A DNA stretch of 64,000 nt from Pseudoflavonifractor sp. MSJ-30 (GTDB lineage Bacteria > Bacillota > Clostridia > Oscillospirales > Oscillospiraceae). The notes beneath the pieces were generated by a model. It was not told where the DNA came from, did no database searches, and worked only from the letters and a program-made list of their open reading frames with translations. The stretch is taken from assembly GCF_018918045.1 (NCBI RefSeq), contig NZ_JAHLPU010000051.1, forward strand, positions 1 to 64,000, in the 5' to 3' direction. The position numbers and the translations under genes were made by a program. Positions 50,687 to 59,742 of the stretch are shown in pieces (position 1 is the first letter of the stretch; the number at the start of each line of letters is the position of its first letter).

Positions 50687-52329
50687 AGGTCTCCCTCCAA
50701 AATCTTTACATCCCAGCCCTTCAGTTCCAGCGGCTCCCCCTCGTCCAGATGCTTTCCGGAGAACAGCTCCGTCCCCGTGGCCGGACTGGGCACCACCCGG
50801 GACGCCGGACTGTAATGCAGCAAAAAAGTAACGCTTTTTCCGTCCTTATTTGTGCCGCGCTTCTGGACCACAGGCCATGCGCTTTCCGGCACGGGAATAT
50901 GCCACATGGCCAGAAGCCGCAGCAGCACCGGCTCAAAGCCATCCTCGCTGTAGCAGCCGAAATAGGCCGCCTGTCCTCTGCCAAATCGGCTGCAGCAGGC
51001 CGCGGGTATGCCCCGCCAGGCAGGGCTGTCATAAATTGCCAGACCCATGGCGTCCTCCGGCTCCAGCAGCTCCATATAATCCGACACCTCGGAAACATAC
51101 TCCGGCAGGCAAACCTCCTCCGGAATGGTAAACTCCGAACAGGACATGCTGAAGACATCTGTCATTCCGTAGGGCCGCCGTGCAGTGCGTACACGCCCCT
51201 TTTCATCCGCGAAAAAACTGCGGAAGGTGGAGAGCAGACAGCCCCCCTGGGTCACAAAGTCCCGCAGGGCCCCGATCAGCGCTTCCGAGGCGCAGTACAG
51301 GCAGGGCGTCACCACCAGGGCATATCCCGAAAAGTCCCGCAGGCTATCCGGGATCAGGTCCACCTCTATATTCAGGCGGTAAAAGCTGTCGCACACCCAT
51401 TGCAGGTAGTCGTCGTAGCTCTTTTCCCCCAGTTTGGGCATACGTCTGGCGCTTTCCGGGCTGACCAGCACCGCCACACGGCTGCGCTTGCGCAGCCGCG
51501 TAATATGGCTGCCCAGCCGCGCAAACTCCCGGCCGACCCTTTCGATTTCATTGTATATTCTTCCCGGAACACCATCGTAGCCGATGATTCCCTGACAGTC
51601 GCTGTCCGGGGTTGAATGCCATGGCCGGTAGCACACCCCGTCCGCGCCGGAGGCCACATGGTGAAACGCCGCCAGCCGCAGCTGGCCCGGGTAGGGCAGC
51701 TGTCCCAGGCTGCCCCGACTCTGGGTCTGTGCCACCAGAAAATTTCCGCCCCGGGCGCATCTTGCCATGTCGCCCTGAAAATTCAGGGAAGAACCCGTAT
51801 TTTTCAGACCTGCCGGGTGGAAAATACCGCAGCCAAAGTGCTGGGCACCGGTCTGAAGAAAGGGATCCGCCGCGCTTTCCAGCGGCGAAAGGGCCGTCAC
51901 GGAACAGCCGCGCTCCTGCAAATACGCCGTCTGGAACCTGGCGAGCGCGCTTCCAGACGGCTGTCTGCCGTCCACCTGGAAGGCCGTCGCCTCATACTCT
52001 GCCCCAAGGGCCTTCAGCTTTTCCAGCAGTCCCAGATTGGAAGAAAAGATTTCTTCCTCGGATGCGCCCTTCAAGCGTTCCGGCACCGGCCATCCGGGCA
52101 CGGCAATAACAGCCTCCAGCGCCGTTTCCCGGCACAGCCGCAGCACCGTTTCCAATTGTTCCAACGCAAAGCGGCCCGCTTCCGGCTCCCAGCTCTGCCA
52201 GCCGGCGCCCTCAAAGCAGACAACATTCATCTCCGCCGCCTCCATGGCGGCCAGGTCCTCCCGGATCTGTTCCGGCGGGACGTTTTCTATATGATATACC
52301 GCACCGTAATACAGTCCGGAATGCTCCAT
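50683..52329 (-). CDS. GH42-like protein lacking both catalytic glutamates
   Basis: A 548-residue cytoplasmic protein with the outline of a GH42 beta-galactosidase: a barrel start (MEAAEMNVVCFEGAGWQSWEPEAGRF), AFHHVASGADGVCYRPW, and a trimerisation-type domain (VVTPCLYCASEALIGALRDF, TQGGCLLSTF). It is shorter than the usual 650-700. The acid/base position (DNE in active enzymes) reads DGR at residues 120-122, and the nucleophile Glu reads Gln at 201 (FLVAQTQS). It is therefore probably not a normal glycosidase. ATG 52329 was chosen with GGGAG upstream; ATG 52362 has no ribosome site. First gene of the thyA-folA operon. Confidence 0.7.
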   Translation of the reverse strand: MEHSGLYYGAVYHIENVPPEQIREDLAAMEAAEMNVVCFEGAGWQSWEPEAGRFALEQLETVLRLCRETALEAVIAVPGWPVPERLKGASEEEIFSSNLGLLEKLKALGAEYEATAFQVDGRQPSGSALARFQTAYLQERGCSVTALSPLESAADPFLQTGAQHFGCGIFHPAGLKNTGSSLNFQGDMARCARGGNFLVAQTQSRGSLGQLPYPGQLRLAAFHHVASGADGVCYRPWHSTPDSDCQGIIGYDGVPGRIYNEIERVGREFARLGSHITRLRKRSRVAVLVSPESARRMPKLGEKSYDDYLQWVCDSFYRLNIEVDLIPDSLRDFSGYALVVTPCLYCASEALIGALRDFVTQGGCLLSTFRSFFADEKGRVRTARRPYGMTDVFSMSCSEFTIPEEVCLPEYVSEVSDYMELLEPEDAMGLAIYDSPAWRGIPAACCSRFGRGQAAYFGCYSEDGFEPVLLRLLAMWHIPVPESAWPVVQKRGTNKDGKSVTFLLHYSPASRVVPSPATGTELFSGKHLDEGEPLELKGWDVKILEGDL

Positions 52330-52377
52330 GTCCTCAGCTCCCGCGTGCGCTCCTGCGCGCATAGAATTCTGCGCTAC

Positions 52378-52386
52378 ATTCTAGCA
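52378..52386 (-). promoter_or_regulatory. Extended -10 promoter for the GH42-thyA-folA operon
   Basis: On the minus strand TGTGC followed by TAGAAT (52378-52383). The upstream region is A-rich with repeated CTGTGNAAAA and no consensus -35. Confidence 0.55.
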
Positions 52387-52445
52387 CAGTTTTCACAGCT
52401 TTTCCACAGTTTTTTTCACAAAATATCCGTCCGCATAAAAAATGG

Positions 52446-52473
52446 TGCCGACGCGCCCGAAGGCGCGCCGGCA
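52446..52473 (-). terminator. Terminator of the SH3-repeat protein gene
   Basis: 12-bp stem (one mismatch) with a CGAA loop (TTCG on the coding strand), followed on the minus strand by CCATTTTTTATG. Confidence 0.8.
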
Positions 52474-52495
52474 AATGGAATGGAATGGAGTGGTA

Positions 52496-55400
52496 TCAAG
52501 GAGTAGGAATGGTGCCGTCTGCCAGCACATACTGCATGGCGATCCAGCCCAGGCTGGTACGGCCCCAGGTTTCGCCGCTGTATTGCTTCTGCTCCAGGAT
52601 CTCGACCCGGGAGTTTACCATGACCTTGCCGACCAGGGCGTTGCCCACGCCGGGAGCGGAACGGACATTGGCAGTGTAGAAGCAGCGGGCAATGGTACCG
52701 GCAGTGCCGGAACCGGTGACGCTGGTACCGGTGTAGGTCACATAGCTGGTGCAGATCCAGCCCTGATCGCAGCGGCCCCAAATCATGCCGCCTTTCAGAA
52801 CGTGCTCATAGATGACCACATTGGTGTACAGGGGCAAGGTCGCGGTCTGGGTATAGCCCTGACCCGCGCCGTTGCGGACGGCCAGATTCTTGGTGTTGAC
52901 GAAACCTACGCCGATGGCGCCGGTGGGTACGGTGGTCAGGATGGAGTTGCCGGACAGGCTGCCGCTGGGAACCGTGCTGGTGGTGCCGTTATTGGCCTTG
53001 GAGCTCAGATCCACATACTGCATGGCGACCCAGCCCTGGTCGATGCGGCCCCACAGGGCGTTGTCCACAGTCTTCTGCTCATAAACAGTGACCGGGGTGC
53101 CCCGCTTCAGGGTCGTGACCTTGGCATTGGCAACGCCGGCGGCGGAACGGACATTGACCTCGTCCGCATTGACAATGGTGCCGGTAGCAGCGGTGGTCGT
53201 GCCGCCGTTGTTGGTGCTTCCGCCATTGTTGGTATTGTTATTGCCGTTATTATTGTTATTGCTGTTATTATTGTTGCTGCCGTTGTTGTTATTGACGCTG
53301 GCAGTCAGGCTGGTGCCCGCCAGGTTGATCCAGTAGTAGTTGGGCATACCGGAGGCGGACTTTACGGAGATCTGGCCCCAGGCGGTCTTGCCGTCAACCA
53401 GAGTCCGCTCGATTACGGAGATCTTCTCATTCTGCCGCTTAGACAGGGTAGACTTGGTGGTCAAATCGCCGGCCGTAGTGTACAGGTAGATAATATCTTC
53501 GCTGACGGTGGCCTCCACGGCATTCTGGTCGATGTTTGCCAGATCAATCCAGCCCACGATGCTGCCGTCGGTAATCTTGCCTCTCAGGGTGGCCCCGTTC
53601 TTGTACCAATCGGTGACTGTGACGGTCCGGTTCTTAGCCAGCTTCAGCAGAATGGTGTTGTTATTGGCCGCAGAGTAGACAGGGGTCTCCGCCTTGGTCG
53701 TGCCGGTAATGGGGGTATTGCCCACAGAGACGCCGGTGACGACATTGGATTCAGGCACATCCAGCTTCAGGTTGTGCATCTGGACCCAGCCCTGATTGCT
53801 GCTGAGCTTGCCCCAGACGTAGACACCGTCGGTCCACTGGGCATCCACCTTCACAGCGGTATTGACGCCCAGCACATCCTTCACAGTGCTGTCAGCGGAG
53901 TGATTCGTGTAAACGTTCAGCGTTGTAACGGAGACGGTGCCGCTGAGGGTAGGCAGGGTCACGTTTGCAGGCTTCTGGGTACCGTCGTCGAAAGCGCCGC
54001 CCTGGGCCCAACCGGTGACGGAGCCAACCGTGGTCTTGAACCAGATCTCATTGTTGATAATGGTACGGTCGGAGATGACGAAGGTGTTGCCCCTTACCAG
54101 CTTCAGCAGCTCGGTGCCGGGCTTTGCCACAGCTTCCTTGTAGACGGTCATGGTCTCAGCCGTGACCTCGCCCAGAGCGCTGACGCCTGTATAAGTCTTT
54201 ACAGGGTTGTTGGAACCGCTGCTGCCGTTGTTGGTGCCGTTCTTGATCTCATTCTCGGCGCCGGCATCCAGCTTGACATAGTCCATGTATACCCAGCCTT
54301 TGCCGTCCACCAGGCCCCAGCCGTTTTCCAGCTTGGTAATGGCCACGCGCTTGCCCACGCCGATGGTGGTCACCAGGCGGCCCTGGATCTTGGCGGCGTC
54401 ACGGACGTTGACGGCCACGGAGCAGTTGACAACAGTGCCGTTTTCCTTGGCTGCGGCGGTACTGTTATTGGAGCCGCTATTGGTATTGTTCTTCTGAATC
54501 TGGACATAGGTCATGCAGATCCAGCCGGTCTTACCCTTGTAATTGATCCGGCCCCAGCTTGCGCCGTTGTAATCGCCGATCTCCAGCAGCTCCACATTGG
54601 TGCCGGTGGGCAGGGAGCCGATCTGATTCAGGACGCTGATCTTGGGTTCGCTGCGGACCCGCAGGTTGATGGAACTGGTGACGATGCCGGTGGCAATTAC
54701 GCCGGGATTGTCGCTGGGCGCGGGGTTGGGATCGGAGGCCAGATGGATGGTTTTCAGATCCACATAGCCGGCGTCGGACAGACCCAGGCGCTTGGCCTCG
54801 TCCTTATCCAGATAGCCCCAGGCCACGCCGTTCTTCTCGGAAAAAGGAGAGACTTCCTTGCCCGCGGTATCCGTCTGGTAGTAGAAGGTGACTTTGGTTT
54901 TCTTAGGCAGCGTGCCAACGGTGCCCTTGCTGGTGTCCGTATCCTTGTAGACGATAATGGTGGAAGCGCTGACCACCGTACCGGTGTCCGCGATTTTCTT
55001 CGCTACGGGGTCCGCACTGTCCAGAGCGGACAGCTGGCTGCCGAAGCCGAAAGCGGTGGTCTCGCTCAGGTAGCTCTGATTCAGCAGAATCCACTCATTG
55101 GCGGTTCTGCTGACCCGGCCCCAGCGCTCTGTACCCACCGTCTCCACACGGTAGACCTCCAGAGTCGTGCCGTTGGCGACGGAGTACTTCACGGCGCTGG
55201 TGCTGCTCGTACCGGCCCGGACATTAACCTGACCGTCCGTCAGGATCTTCACGATTTCCTGCAGGCCGCCATAAGCGGTGGTCAGAGGCACGGAACCGGG
55301 ATTCACTTCCACGTCCGCGGGGTTCACATAGTATGTACCGGTATTCGTGCTGCCGCTGTTGACGTCCTTCAGATTGGTAACACGGTAGCGGCCGTTTTCC

Positions 55401-56215
55401 AGTTCATTGGCATAGTCAAAGGTCGTGCCCTTGGCCAGCAGCAGCGCTACGGTGTCGCCGGTGGAGGCGGAATAGGCATTGACCAGGTCCTTATTGATCC
55501 GGCCGACCTTCGCCTGAGCGGTCTGCATGGGGGTCAGGACCTTCTCCGTAAAGCCGCAGGTGGTGCAGCTATGCTCGGCGACGCCGTTCTTCTTCTCGGT
55601 GGGATCGGTCACATACCGCCAGGGGCCAAACGTATGAGACGCATAGCTGTGGTGGTTTTCAGCAGCAGTGGCCACATACATAACCTGCTTATAGCCGCAG
55701 CCATTACCGGCGACACCGTTGGCGTCCTCCAGGCTGCATGTGTATTCGCTCACCACATAGGTGATGCCGGGAACCGGAGAGACGGACTTCGTAGAGGAAA
55801 CCTTGGTATTATCCACAGTTCCATCATGACTGTGGCCGTTTCCCTCGGTCTCCGTCAGCAGGGTATAGCTGGCATCGCCCTTGACGCAGGCAAAGGTCTT
55901 GGTTCCGTTGCTGTTCACGGTGACCTTGCTGTAGTCGTGGCCGGTAGGGGCCTGGAAATTGTCATAGACAACCTGGCCGCACTTGGTGCAGGTATACTTG
56001 GTATAGCCCGCCGCAGTGCAGGTGGGCGCCGTTACGGACGCCTTGCTCAAATTCAGCGTCGTACCGGCATGGGTGTAGTCATGATCGCAGAGCGGGGAAA
56101 CGCTCACGGGATTCACGACGGTGCTGCCGCCGTCCGCCATCGCGGCTACAGGCATGGCAATGAGCATTGCCAAAACCAGCAGTCCCGAAAGGGCGCGTTC
56201 AAAACTTTTTTTCAT
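52496..56215 (-). CDS. Secreted protein with about eleven SH3-like repeats
   Basis: A 1239-residue secreted protein. Signal peptide 1-28; a Cys-containing region (CDHDYTHAG, YTCTKCGQVV, CTTCGFTEKV) with TGHDYSKV-type motifs resembling surface-protein repeats; then about eleven bacterial SH3-like modules. The best are the last three (VNVRSAAGVANAKV, LAVRNGAGQGYTQT, ANVRSAPGVGNALV, each ending in WGR..GWI or GWV). A low-complexity Asn-rich linker (NNNNGSNNNNSNNNNN) separates modules 8 and 9. There is no catalytic domain. Wall binding is the usual role of these modules. It is 61 bp downstream of the lysozyme-SH3 gene, so probably co-transcribed. ATG 56215 is used; an ATG at 56236 is upstream of the signal peptide and less likely. 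Confidence 0.85.
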   Translation of the reverse strand: MKKSFERALSGLLVLAMLIAMPVAAMADGGSTVVNPVSVSPLCDHDYTHAGTTLNLSKASVTAPTCTAAGYTKYTCTKCGQVVYDNFQAPTGHDYSKVTVNSNGTKTFACVKGDASYTLLTETEGNGHSHDGTVDNTKVSSTKSVSPVPGITYVVSEYTCSLEDANGVAGNGCGYKQVMYVATAAENHHSYASHTFGPWRYVTDPTEKKNGVAEHSCTTCGFTEKVLTPMQTAQAKVGRINKDLVNAYSASTGDTVALLLAKGTTFDYANELENGRYRVTNLKDVNSGSTNTGTYYVNPADVEVNPGSVPLTTAYGGLQEIVKILTDGQVNVRAGTSSTSAVKYSVANGTTLEVYRVETVGTERWGRVSRTANEWILLNQSYLSETTAFGFGSQLSALDSADPVAKKIADTGTVVSASTIIVYKDTDTSKGTVGTLPKKTKVTFYYQTDTAGKEVSPFSEKNGVAWGYLDKDEAKRLGLSDAGYVDLKTIHLASDPNPAPSDNPGVIATGIVTSSINLRVRSEPKISVLNQIGSLPTGTNVELLEIGDYNGASWGRINYKGKTGWICMTYVQIQKNNTNSGSNNSTAAAKENGTVVNCSVAVNVRDAAKIQGRLVTTIGVGKRVAITKLENGWGLVDGKGWVYMDYVKLDAGAENEIKNGTNNGSSGSNNPVKTYTGVSALGEVTAETMTVYKEAVAKPGTELLKLVRGNTFVISDRTIINNEIWFKTTVGSVTGWAQGGAFDDGTQKPANVTLPTLSGTVSVTTLNVYTNHSADSTVKDVLGVNTAVKVDAQWTDGVYVWGKLSSNQGWVQMHNLKLDVPESNVVTGVSVGNTPITGTTKAETPVYSAANNNTILLKLAKNRTVTVTDWYKNGATLRGKITDGSIVGWIDLANIDQNAVEATVSEDIIYLYTTAGDLTTKSTLSKRQNEKISVIERTLVDGKTAWGQISVKSASGMPNYYWINLAGTSLTASVNNNNGSNNNNSNNNNNGNNNTNNGGSTNNGGTTTAATGTIVNADEVNVRSAAGVANAKVTTLKRGTPVTVYEQKTVDNALWGRIDQGWVAMQYVDLSSKANNGTTSTVPSGSLSGNSILTTVPTGAIGVGFVNTKNLAVRNGAGQGYTQTATLPLYTNVVIYEHVLKGGMIWGRCDQGWICTSYVTYTGTSVTGSGTAGTIARCFYTANVRSAPGVGNALVGKVMVNSRVEILEQKQYSGETWGRTSLGWIAMQYVLADGTIPTP

Positions 56216-56276
56216 GATGTTTGTCCTCCAATCCATTTTGCTGTTATTCCATTATTCCATTTAATTCCATTGGGCT

Positions 56277-58004
56277 TCAGCCCATTTTGACGTAGCTCAT
56301 ACAGACCCAGCCCTGGGCTGTCTTACCCCAGGAGGTCCCGGAGACCTTTGTCTGCTCTGTAATCTCGATCTTTGTGCCGGGCGTCAGCTGGCCCACTCTT
56401 GCGTAATTCGTTCCGGGTCCGGAACGGACATTCAGGTTCGTGCTGCTGGTGACGGTCCCCGTTCCCGTCCAGTTCTCCTCGCCGGAGGCCTGTGCGGAAA
56501 GGGACACGTAGGTCATGCAGACCCATTGGCTTGTCTGAATTCGGCCCCATTTCACACCGTCCACGGTTCGGTACTCATAGATGGACACCGCCGTACCGGG
56601 GCTCAGGGTCTTGATCCTCGCGTAGCCGGTGCCGGGGCCGCTGCGGACATTCAGTCCGGTGGTGGTTTTCACTGTTCCGGTGTTCTGCACCGCCGTGGTG
56701 CCGTCGCCGCTGACGGAGGAATTGGATTCGCTGCCGGGCTGCGGGGTTTCCGTTCCGCTGCTTTCCAGCCGGACATAGGCCAGGCAGATCCATTGGCCGT
56801 CCCCGATCCGGCCCCAATTCAGGCCGCCGGAGGTTTTTCGTTCATAGACCGTTACGGTCTCGCCGGAATTCTTCCGGCCCACAATACCGTATCCCGTTCC
56901 CGCGCCGCTGCGGACATTCACATTGCTGCCCGTTACGGTACCGGAGGTCTTCTCGGAACTTCCGGTATTGGAACCGGAGTTCAGCGTCACATAGTCCATG
57001 CAAATCCAGCCATTGGACATCCGCCCCCATTGGGATGCGCCTACCCATTTGGTCTGGTATATCTCCGCCTTGGTTCCGGCTGTGGCCCGGGCCAGAATGG
57101 TGTAGTTCGTGCCGGGTCCCTTGCGGACATTCACATAGGAGGTGCACTTGACGGTGCCTTCGGCAATGACGGTGTTCGTTCCATCGCTGCCCTCCGGATC
57201 CGAGCCGCTGACCCAGCCGGAAGAACCATTGGAAGAATACTGGGCATAAAGGGTAACGCCCGCGGTGGAGCTGTCCAGGGCCGTTACTCTGGTGCCGCCG
57301 CTGCGCTGGGTGTACCAGCCTGCGAAGGTGTAGCCGCTGAGACTTGGATCCGCCACCAGAATCTGGGTGGATCCGTTTCTGCGGTAGCCCTGCATCTTAT
57401 CCTCGCCCCCACTTCCCGGGGTGCCGCCGTTGGCATCGAAGATGGTGTATGTATAGGTGCCGCTCTTCTTGCCGTAGACGCCGTTCAAATAGATGTCCGC
57501 CTCTGCCATGCGTCTCTGGAGCAGGCCCGGATCCGGGGAAGCTCCATTGTTGGCCCAAAGGCTCATGCCGAAGAGGAATTTCTCTTCGGCGGCGCCGCTT
57601 GTAATGGCGTCCCGCAGCCGTCCGGAGGAATTCATCCAGCCGGTACCCACATTATAAGAGAAGCTCGCCAGCGCGTCGAATTGCTGCTGGGAAAAGCTCA
57701 GGTTCCACTTTGCGGCGAAGGTGTTGATTTTCGTCTCCACCGTTTCCAGATGGGCACGCAGGGCCTTGTCTGCCTCTGCTTCCGTAATGGTCTGGCCGGG
57801 ACTGCCTGCCGTACCGTAGCCGATGCTCCACTGGCCGCCGCTGACATAGGCGCTGGCCCGGAAGCCCTCCAGCTGTTTCAGTACGGTGATCAGGTTTTCG
57901 CTGACCGTCTGCTTTGCGTCTGCGGAGGCGCTTGTTACCGTGGCCGGAAGCATCACCACCAGCAAACAAACCGCCAGCAAACCGCAGAGGAATCGATTCT
58001 TCAT
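56277..58004 (-). CDS. Secreted GH24 (phage-type) lysozyme with four SH3b domains
   Basis: A 575-residue secreted cell-wall enzyme. Signal peptide 1-29; GH24 domain at about 35-195 with catalytic E46 in LKQLEGFRA, the SIGYGT block and SYNVGTGWM; the Asp that normally lies nine residues after the Glu is Ser55. An InlB-type beta repeat (YTFAGWYTQRSGG) follows at about 235-265, then four SH3b repeats (VNVRKGPG, VNVRSGAG, LNVRSGPG, LNVRSGPG) each with GWICM or QWVCM. Phage lysozymes rarely have a signal peptide, so this is a host autolysin. ATG 58004 has GGGGAAG. Confidence 0.88.
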   Translation of the reverse strand: MKNRFLCGLLAVCLLVVMLPATVTSASADAKQTVSENLITVLKQLEGFRASAYVSGGQWSIGYGTAGSPGQTITEAEADKALRAHLETVETKINTFAAKWNLSFSQQQFDALASFSYNVGTGWMNSSGRLRDAITSGAAEEKFLFGMSLWANNGASPDPGLLQRRMAEADIYLNGVYGKKSGTYTYTIFDANGGTPGSGGEDKMQGYRRNGSTQILVADPSLSGYTFAGWYTQRSGGTRVTALDSSTAGVTLYAQYSSNGSSGWVSGSDPEGSDGTNTVIAEGTVKCTSYVNVRKGPGTNYTILARATAGTKAEIYQTKWVGASQWGRMSNGWICMDYVTLNSGSNTGSSEKTSGTVTGSNVNVRSGAGTGYGIVGRKNSGETVTVYERKTSGGLNWGRIGDGQWICLAYVRLESSGTETPQPGSESNSSVSGDGTTAVQNTGTVKTTTGLNVRSGPGTGYARIKTLSPGTAVSIYEYRTVDGVKWGRIQTSQWVCMTYVSLSAQASGEENWTGTGTVTSSTNLNVRSGPGTNYARVGQLTPGTKIEITEQTKVSGTSWGKTAQGWVCMSYVKMG

Positions 58005-58040
58005 GGGACACTTCCCCTCATGGTTTCTAAATTTACTGGT

Positions 58041-58069
58041 ATTATAACAGAGATGATTACAAATTGCAA
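58041..58069 (-). promoter_or_regulatory. Promoter of the lysozyme/SH3 operon
   Basis: On the minus strand TTGCAA (58064-58069), 17-bp spacer, TATAAT (58041-58046). A perfect palindrome TTACA-TATT-TGTAA at about 58088-58101 and a TTTGTAATTTT at about 58190 are possible operator sites. No gene lies in 58005-58296. Confidence 0.75.
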
Positions 58070-58226
58070 CCCCTAATTTCAAAATAATTACATATTTGTA
58101 ACCCTTTTGTTTCTTCGTTTTTCTTTTCGATGTCTTTTTTCGAGGATTCCGTCCATTATCTTCCAATTTCCGCCAAAACAATAACAATTTTGTAATTTTC
58201 AAATTGCATCGCGGCGCCGATCCGCC

Positions 58227-58255
58227 TTGACTTTTCCTCCCCCGCTTGCTATACT
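58227..58255 (+). promoter_or_regulatory. Promoter of mnmA
   Basis: TTGACT (58227-58232), 17-bp spacer, TATACT (58250-58255), 42 bp before the start codon. Confidence 0.8.
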
Positions 58256-58296
58256 CCGAAAAAAAGCTATGTACAGCACCGGGAGATCTTTATATT

Positions 58297-59379
58297 ATGG
58301 AGAAAGCACTGATTGGCATGAGCGGCGGCGTAGACAGCTCCGTGGCCGCATTTCTGACCCAGCAGGCGGGCTACGACTGCGTTGGAGCCACCATGCGGCT
58401 GTTCAGCAATGATGTTCTGGGGGAGGATCAGCAGAGCACCTGCTGTTCCCTGGACGATGTGGAAGACGCGAAAAGCGTGGCCCGCCGGATGGGGATGCCC
58501 CACTATACCTTTAATTTTCAGGATACCTTCCGGGAGACGGTCATGGATAAATTCGTCCGCTGCTATGAGCGGGGCGACACCCCCAGTCCCTGCATTGACT
58601 GCAACCGCTATCTGAAATTCGGCGCTCTGCTGCGCCGTGCCCGGGAACTGGGCTGCCAGTACGTGGTCACCGGCCACTACGCCCAGATCCATCAGGACCC
58701 GGAGAGCGGCCGGTATCTATTGTATAAGGCCGCGGACAGAACCAAAGATCAGACCTACTTTCTCTACTGTCTGACCCAGGATATGCTTGCCCATACCCTG
58801 TTTCCTCTGGGCAGTCTGACCAAGCCGGAGGTCCGGGCCATTGCTGCGGAGCATGGCTTCGTCACAGCCCGGAAGCATGACAGTCAGGATATCTGTTTCG
58901 TACCGGGCGGAGACTACATCGCCTTTCTGGAGCGCTACACCTGCAAGCACTATGCTCCCGGCGATTTTCTGGACGAAGCCGGCCATGTTGTGGGGCAACA
59001 CCGGGGGGCTGTCCGCTATACCATTGGGCAGCGCAAGGGCTTAGGGCTTGCCATGGGGGAACCGGTCTATGTGTGCCGGAAAGATATGCAGGCCAATACC
59101 GTTACGGTAGGCCCCAACAGCGCCCTGTTTTCCCGGGGGCTCCGGGCAAATGACTGGAACTGGTTCCCCTTCCCGGAACTGACCGCCCCTGCGGACGTTA
59201 CCGTCAAAATCCGCCACAGTCAGTTTGAGCAGCCCGCCCGGGTCATTCCGGAAGCGGACGGCTTTGCCCGGGTGGAGTTCACCGAACCCATGCGGGCCGT
59301 GACCCCCGGTCAGGCGGTGGTCCTCTACCAGGGCGACATGGTTCTGGGCGGCGGCACCATTACGGAGGCCATTCGATAA
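58297..59379 (+). CDS. mnmA: tRNA-specific 2-thiouridylase
   Basis: A 360-residue enzyme that thiolates wobble uridine 34 using persulfide sulfur. GMSGGVDSSVAAF is the PP-loop ATP motif. CCSLDDVEDA and the later SQDICFVPGGDY carry the catalytic cysteines. C-terminal beta-barrel domains close the protein. ATG 58297 has GGGAGA upstream. The cysteine desulfurase and MnmE in the window serve the same tRNA modification. Confidence 0.95.
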   Translation: MEKALIGMSGGVDSSVAAFLTQQAGYDCVGATMRLFSNDVLGEDQQSTCCSLDDVEDAKSVARRMGMPHYTFNFQDTFRETVMDKFVRCYERGDTPSPCIDCNRYLKFGALLRRARELGCQYVVTGHYAQIHQDPESGRYLLYKAADRTKDQTYFLYCLTQDMLAHTLFPLGSLTKPEVRAIAAEHGFVTARKHDSQDICFVPGGDYIAFLERYTCKHYAPGDFLDEAGHVVGQHRGAVRYTIGQRKGLGLAMGEPVYVCRKDMQANTVTVGPNSALFSRGLRANDWNWFPFPELTAPADVTVKIRHSQFEQPARVIPEADGFARVEFTEPMRAVTPGQAVVLYQGDMVLGGGTITEAIR

Positions 59380-59385
59380 AATGAA

Positions 59386-59429
59386 AAACCGGGACACGAC
59401 CGCCTTTGCAGCACGCCGTGCCCCGGTTT
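59386..59429 (+). terminator. Terminator of mnmA
   Basis: AAACCGGGACACG pairs with CGTGCCCCGGTTT (one mismatch) around an 18-nt loop, followed by GTGTTTATTTC. Confidence 0.75.
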
Positions 59430-59567
59430 GTGTTTATTTCCCCTTGCAATCTGTCAAATCCTGTGTTACTCTGTCTGTGGTGCTGTCAGTACCCCGATAG
59501 GCGGTTCCCCCATTCGGGGGTAATCCACTTCTTTTGCCCCCTTGAAATAGGAAGGGGGTGCGCACAC

Positions 59568-59663
59568 ATGGTTTCATGGCCGAGTCTCATTGAGTTCTGT
59601 ACATTCCTTGTGGCTTTGATCTCCCTGATAATTGGGATTATTGATCATAATGACAAGAAGTAA
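59568..59663 (+). CDS. Putative holin-like toxin (type I toxin-antitoxin)
   Basis: A 31-residue peptide (MVSWPSLIEFCTFLVALIS, then LIIGIIDHNDKK): one hydrophobic helix and a short charged tail, the pattern of clostridial holin-like type I toxins. GGAAGGGGGTG precedes ATG 59568. A 12-bp hairpin overlaps the stop, and an opposing promoter downstream is positioned to make an antisense RNA. Toxicity is inference from family. Confidence 0.65.
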   Translation: MVSWPSLIEFCTFLVALISLIIGIIDHNDKK

Positions 59664-59693
59664 CCGCCCTCTCCAAAGCAACGGTTACTTCTT
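59655..59693 (+). terminator. Terminator hairpin of the toxin mRNA
   Basis: Perfect 12-bp stem AAGAAGTAACCG / CGGTTACTTCTT with a 15-nt loop. It overlaps the last toxin codons and also lies within the predicted antisense RNA. Confidence 0.7.
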
Positions 59694-59736
59694 AGCCTGA
59701 ATCTTTGGGGAGCCGTCTACTGGCAGCACCCTTTGT
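59655..59736 (-). ncRNA. Predicted antisense RNA to the holin-like toxin
   Basis: A minus-strand promoter at 59743-59771 would start an RNA near 59736 that runs into the 3' end of the toxin mRNA and through the complement of its hairpin. The 3' end is not defined by a clear terminator, so the left limit is approximate. The arrangement of convergent toxin mRNA and short antisense RNA is that of type I toxin-antitoxin loci. Confidence 0.5.
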
Positions 59737-59742
59737 GCCTAT

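Noticed and set aside
53180-53300. Short tandem repeats that could be mistaken for a CRISPR or microsatellite array
   Set aside because: These are the AAC/AAT-rich codons of the Asn linker in the SH3 protein, in frame and without spacer structure.
52442-56290. Plus-strand open frame of nearly 1300 codons opposite the SH3-repeat protein
   Set aside because: It mirrors a repetitive, Gly/Thr/Val-rich gene whose codon bias leaves few stops on the other strand. The minus strand has the signal peptide, the ordered SH3 modules and the terminator.
59500-59567. N-terminal extension of the holin-like toxin
   Set aside because: The longer frame starting at 59406 begins inside the mnmA terminator; the ATG at 59568 has the ribosome site.
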